Of a stretch of 64,000 nucleotides of DNA, positions 61,586 to 64,000 are shown piece after piece; the first letter of the stretch is position 1, and every line of letters starts with the position of its first letter. Made by a program: the position numbers and the translations under genes. A model generated the notes under the pieces. The model was given only the letters and a program-made list of their open reading frames with translations. It searched no databases and was not told the DNA's origin. Source of the DNA: Candidatus Poribacteria bacterium (GTDB lineage Bacteria; Poribacteria; WGA-4E; WGA-3G); contig JAJEAG010000010.1 of assembly GCA_022824265.1 (NCBI GenBank), forward strand, positions 62,001-126,000, given 5' to 3'.

Positions 61586-63664
61586 TTGGCTTTTCTCAAT
61601 CCACTGTTTCTCTTTGGCTTATTAGCAGCCACAATTCCACTCATTATCCATCTGTGGAGCCGTCGACAAGCGGTCACTGTAGACTTCAGCAGTTTGATGT
61701 TTTTGGTGGCAGCACATCGTCAAAATGTACGTAGAGTTCAACTCAAACAACTCCTTATATTACTTCTCCGGATGCTAATCATAGCACTCATTTCTCTCGC
61801 ATTAGCACGTCCATTCCTTACTCTCGGACTTCCACTTGCAGCTGTTCGTGCTAAGACAGATGTTGTTATCGTATTAGACAATTCATACAGCATGCAATAT
61901 AAGGATGTAGACGGTATCTGGTTTGAAAAAGCAAAAACCTTGGCTATTGATGTAATAAGATCTTTACGTCATGGAGATTCAGCATCACTGATTTTGATGT
62001 CGGACATTCCACATCCAGTATTTCGACAACTTACTCCAGACATTGAAAGTGTTATAGCAGCTATTGAACAAGCAGAGGTATCCTATCGCGCGACTAACAT
62101 CCAACCAAGCGTTGAACTTGCACACGATATTCTTTCTGATTCAGCACAACAAAATAAAGAAATTTATATCATCACTGATTTTGCTCAGAATGGATGGGAC
62201 GATTGGGGAATAATACCTAACCGGTCTGGGGCAAGAATAGTTTTACTTCCCGTCACTCAGGGAAATCCACATAATACAAATATTGAAGAAATACAACCGT
62301 CCCATCAACTAATCGGTGTAGATTTACCATTTCATATAAACACAAAACTAAATAATCATTCTGATACACCTATTTCACAACTAACACTTTCATTTTATGT
62401 AGGTGAAGAAAAAAAGAAAACACAGACATTCTCTGCGACAGCAGATGAATCAGTTATGGCATCTCTCACACATACATTTACTGATCCGAGTACACATACC
62501 GGTTACTTTGAGTTGACTGATGATAGGTTGAATGTAGATAATCGTAGATATTTCGCGCTTGAAGCACTTGGAGAAATTCGTGTACTCTGTGTTAGCAATC
62601 AAACTGAATATCTAAAATTAGTACTGAATCCTATTGCAAATATGCAAACTGTAGGCGCGTCTATTAAGTCGTCTATGATTCAACCTATAGCGTGTACACC
62701 CTCGGAATTTGAAACTTATCCACTTGAGAATATAGACATAATTCTACTTGCTGATGTGCCTGTTCTATCTGTAAAGGCAGGTGAACAGTTACGTGAATCA
62801 ATCCGTCAAGGAAAGGGCATTATTGTTTTCACATCAGATGATTACAATTTATCGTGGTTACCTGCTCAATTTGGTCAACCAATTTCTTGGCAGATACCCC
62901 AACAAGTCAGTAAATATGATCAGACGCATCCAATCTTTGAGATCTTTCCCGACAATATTTTGTCTGGTCAATACGGACCTCGTTTCTTTCAAAGCATGAT
63001 GGTAAGTCCTACTTCTGATGCGTCTGTCATAGCGAGATTCGGTGATGAAACCCCTTTCCTCTTAGAACGTAGTGAAGGAAAAAGTCATATACTACTCTTT
63101 AACTGTAAACTCCAGCAACAACCAAATAGTAACGAATTGCTCGTTAATCCATATTTTCTACCACTCATTCAACATAGTATATTATATGTGGTGCGCGAAG
63201 ATACTAAGAGGAATATAACTGTTGGAGATACTTATGTAGCAAGCTATCCACAGAATCCTGGTGGACGTGCTTGGATTAAACGGGTTGATTCTCCGGATGA
63301 AAATATGTCAGCTATTCCAATTGATGAAAATGGTACGGTTCGGTATGAATTAACTGAACAACCGGGTATATATCAGATTGATGTCAAGGCACAAGATAGG
63401 TTATATCGAGATTTTTTTGCGGTCAACACCCCTGCAGTTGAAGCAGATTTGACTTCTATTTCTTTACAGTTGGCATCTGAACGGGTTGATGCACAGACTG
63501 GAAAAACTTCAGAGACAGGTGAGTTGGATACTGAAGAGTTAGATATAAAAAGACATGGAAGAGAGATTTGGGGTGAATTGCTAATCTTTGCTGTTTGTCT
63601 GTTGCTACTTGAAGGTTTTCTGTCAAACCGTGCCAGTAAATCAACATCGGGTGAAGGCACATGA
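61586..63664 (+). CDS. BatA-type membrane protein with von Willebrand factor A domain
   Basis: A 692-residue protein starting at TTG 61586 with GGAG ten bases upstream. The N terminus is the BatA signature with two membrane spans (F-L-N-P-L-F-L-F-G-L-L-A-A and L-I-I-H-L-W-S-R-R, then a second span near 56-74). The vWA domain has an intact MIDAS, D98-N-S-Y-S102. A beta-rich region and a C-terminal anchor (about 665-685) follow. Such proteins act with MoxR ATPases and DUF58 proteins in envelope stress or folding. Its stop overlaps the ATG of the BamA-like gene by four bases. Confidence 0.87.
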   Translation: MAFLNPLFLFGLLAATIPLIIHLWSRRQAVTVDFSSLMFLVAAHRQNVRRVQLKQLLILLLRMLIIALISLALARPFLTLGLPLAAVRAKTDVVIVLDNSYSMQYKDVDGIWFEKAKTLAIDVIRSLRHGDSASLILMSDIPHPVFRQLTPDIESVIAAIEQAEVSYRATNIQPSVELAHDILSDSAQQNKEIYIITDFAQNGWDDWGIIPNRSGARIVLLPVTQGNPHNTNIEEIQPSHQLIGVDLPFHINTKLNNHSDTPISQLTLSFYVGEEKKKTQTFSATADESVMASLTHTFTDPSTHTGYFELTDDRLNVDNRRYFALEALGEIRVLCVSNQTEYLKLVLNPIANMQTVGASIKSSMIQPIACTPSEFETYPLENIDIILLADVPVLSVKAGEQLRESIRQGKGIIVFTSDDYNLSWLPAQFGQPISWQIPQQVSKYDQTHPIFEIFPDNILSGQYGPRFFQSMMVSPTSDASVIARFGDETPFLLERSEGKSHILLFNCKLQQQPNSNELLVNPYFLPLIQHSILYVVREDTKRNITVGDTYVASYPQNPGGRAWIKRVDSPDENMSAIPIDENGTVRYELTEQPGIYQIDVKAQDRLYRDFFAVNTPAVEADLTSISLQLASERVDAQTGKTSETGELDTEELDIKRHGREIWGELLIFAVCLLLLEGFLSNRASKSTSGEGT

Positions 63665-64000
63665 AAAACGTGAACCAAACTTCTTCATATCAATTTCGTA
63701 AGACGATGTTCTTATGTAATAAGGTCTTTGACTACGTAAATCTCCACATCATTTTAATATGTCTTTTTAGTCTATTCACAAGCCAATCGGTTTTAGGAAA
63801 TAATGAACGGAAGGTAAAAAGTATAGTCATCAGAGAAATAGATACTTTTTCTATACCCGAGGAAATAGCAATACGTAGTTTGATGGTTACAGAAATTGGG
63901 GAAATGTATGATGAAACACTTTTTGAGAAAGACCTTGCAACCATAGTTCGTTATTACAAAAATAAAGGTTATATTTATGCCCGTATTGATAATATGGAAG
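63661..64000 (+). CDS. BamA/Omp85-family protein, 5' part (POTRA), truncated by window edge
   Basis: Open from ATG 63661 to the end of the window without a stop, about 113 codons. It has a long N terminus with a hydrophobic signal (about residues 31-50, L-H-I-I-L-I-C-L-F-S-L-F), then a POTRA domain: V-K-S-I-V-I-R-E-I-D-T-F, G-E-M-Y-D-E-T-L-F-E-K-D-L and Y-Y-K-N-K-G-Y-I-Y-A-R-I. This is the start of an outer-membrane protein-insertion or secretion pore. ATGA overlap with the BatA-type gene shows coupling. Confidence 0.8.
   Translation, partial: MKNVNQTSSYQFRKTMFLCNKVFDYVNLHIILICLFSLFTSQSVLGNNERKVKSIVIREIDTFSIPEEIAIRSLMVTEIGEMYDETLFEKDLATIVRYYKNKGYIYARIDNME

Overview
The window is AT-rich chromosomal DNA from a Gram-negative (diderm) bacterium. 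LpxI, a TonB-dependent receptor, a family-9 heptosyltransferase-like enzyme, lipoproteins and the start of a BamA-like protein all imply an outer membrane. The gene mix (sulfatases, four phytanoyl-CoA-dioxygenase-type oxygenases, three Gfo/Idh/MocA oxidoreductases, ThuA, CehA/McbA, membrane-anchored WD40 proteins, LVIVD propellers) is what I associate with Candidatus Poribacteria and related sponge-associated or marine lineages. That assignment is inference from gene content; there is no rRNA here.

Layout. 1-3.3 kb (minus): a Cys-type sulfatase, an unknown protein, endonuclease V and an unlisted 45-residue membrane peptide. 3.9-5.7 kb: a fused double ABC permease without partners. 5.7-7.9 kb: a repeat island holding modular palindromes, two 145-bp MITE-like elements and one lone protein. 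7.9-13 kb: oxygenase/oxidoreductase pair, then a PhyH-PhyH-sulfatase-fold operon whose hydrolase has Thr where sulfatases have the formylglycine Cys. 13.4-21.1 kb: MacB-type permease, LpxI, then three membrane-anchored WD40 proteins, two of them with differently damaged metzincin sites. 21.1-24 kb: CoaD and a TonB receptor, convergent. 24.3-32.5 kb: more accessory catabolism (Gfo/Idh, CcmA-like ATPase, PhyH, an MntA/HepT toxin-antitoxin pair, CehA/McbA, MDR dehydrogenase). 33.4-42.1 kb: M61-like lipoprotein, cyclase, LVIVD propeller, TIM-barrel protein, methyltransferase, Zn alcohol dehydrogenase and ThuA.

42.2-49.7 kb is the conserved translation operon on the minus strand: rimP-nusA-ylxR-infB, then a ~510-bp gap, then ylxP-rbfA-nrnA-ribF. 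It is preceded by a recognisable promoter and a structured leader that ends in a terminator-like hairpin just before rimP. 50-56.9 kb holds a YdjM-type membrane protein, CCA-adding enzyme, VTT/DedA protein, an unknown coiled-coil membrane protein, a GT9, a CPBP protease and small membrane proteins. 57-64 kb ends in envelope genes: a TolB-like propeller lipoprotein, a transglutaminase, a BatA/vWA protein and a truncated POTRA/BamA-like protein that runs off the edge.

The accessory regions read as small cassettes that oxidise and hydrolyse organic substrates (sugar derivatives, sulfate or phosphate/phosphonate esters), separated by palindromic repeats. The most unusual items are the paired pseudo-metzincin WD40 proteins, the Thr-type sulfatase-fold enzyme beside two oxygenases, a PhyH protein with an H-G-G motif instead of H-x-D, the rimP leader, two probable leaderless promoters, and the twin MITE-like elements. 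No tRNA, rRNA or CRISPR array was found.
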